Shown here: piece by piece, positions 63,621-64,000 of the stretch
How the letters are laid out: the number at the start of each line of letters is the position of its first letter
How positions within the stretch are numbered: position 1 is the stretch's first letter
Assembly (NCBI GenBank): GCA_963971535.1
Contig: OZ020598.1
Span: forward strand, 98,949,674 to 99,013,673
DNA length: 64,000 bases
Origin: Notolepis coatsorum
Lineage: Eukaryota > Chordata > Actinopteri > Aulopiformes > Paralepididae
Reading direction: 5' to 3'
Position numbers and translations under genes: made by a program
The notes under the pieces: model-generated
Told to the model about the DNA's origin: nothing
What the model saw: only the letters and a program-made list of their open reading frames with translations
Databases searched by the model: none

Positions 63621-64000
63621 GAGAAAGGAAAATATGATAGATCAAGCTGTGCCACATCATTAAAAATGTACAGCAATTATATTATTTTATCATGTAATAT
63701 AAAATAAATATGAATGTAGTATTAAAGGCACTACTAGGTGGATTCAATTTATTGTAGCTACGGTGCAATGCTGGAGACGGTTGGCCAGCCACTCCCTCCA
63801 TTCCACCATGCTTTGCGGTTACAGCTAAATGTGTGATTCTGGTTGTTTTCTAAGATGGCAGGTGGTCGCTCTGTGTTGCAAATGTTATAGTTGTGTGGTT
63901 TATTGTTTCTTTCCATGTAAACAAACTATTTGGCTCATGAGTTCAGATAATACTTGAAATACTTAATACATAAAAAAAATACCTAATCATGTACTTCTTG
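63621..64000. other. Unassigned DNA at right edge
   Basis: AT-rich. No exon or repeat recognised; presumably intronic. Confidence 0.5.

Noticed and set aside
62857-63676. Long Ser/Leu/Pro-rich ORFs
   Set aside because: Translation of a GA-rich simple repeat; open in several frames because of the repeat. Only 62928-63034 is a real exon.

Overview
This is a stretch of teleost fish nuclear DNA. The evidence is an intron-containing vertebrate gene, fish-type LINEs (L2/Maui-like), two DIRS elements, TTAA-flanked piggyBac-like MITEs, tRNA-derived SINEs and very dense (CA)n/(GA)n/minisatellite DNA. I cannot name the species from sequence alone. No bacterial, organellar, rRNA or CRISPR features are present.

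The only host gene I can support lies on the minus strand and spans most of the window (63034 down to 18740). Nine coding exons, all with GT-AG borders and mutually compatible phases, encode about 391 C-terminal residues of a Golgi beta-1,4-N-acetylgalactosaminyltransferase (B4GALNT1/2 family, CAZy GT12). This includes the VDDDF metal-binding motif and the natural C-terminus. The 5' exon(s) for the cytoplasmic tail and membrane anchor lie beyond 64000. Its introns are inflated by transposons and local tandem arrays. One array is made of copies of the gene's own 3' splice site.

Layout. 1-3075: three LINE 3' fragments and CA/TG microsatellites. 3075-18237: one minus-strand LINE broken by four younger insertions: a 1.8-kb DNA transposon with ACT duplication, an L2 tail, a pogo-like element, and a 9.9-kb LTR retroelement. 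18238-22900: L2 fragment, last b4galnt exon, LTR fragment, MITEs. 23183-28172: a roughly 21-bp minisatellite of about 5 kb, interrupted by a hAT element. 28300-42370: L2, MITEs, SINE, Ty3/gypsy fragment. 42370-43625: two exons and the splice-site minisatellite. 43990-50680: MITEs, L2, Copia gag relic with SINE insertion, unclassified repeats. 50677-56300: nearly complete DIRS element. 57035-61940: minisatellites and an internally deleted DIRS. 61949-64000: three b4galnt exons and GA-rich DNA.

The most unusual object is the LTR retroelement at 7186-17078. It has two 1,960-bp LTRs that look almost identical, a 5-bp target duplication and an 18/18 match to a tRNA-Asn primer-binding site. It has almost no pol. 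Its long gag-like ORF begins inside about 380 bp of coiled-coil coding sequence that I recognise as the host tight-junction protein cingulin. This looks like a recent, non-autonomous retroelement that captured a host gene.
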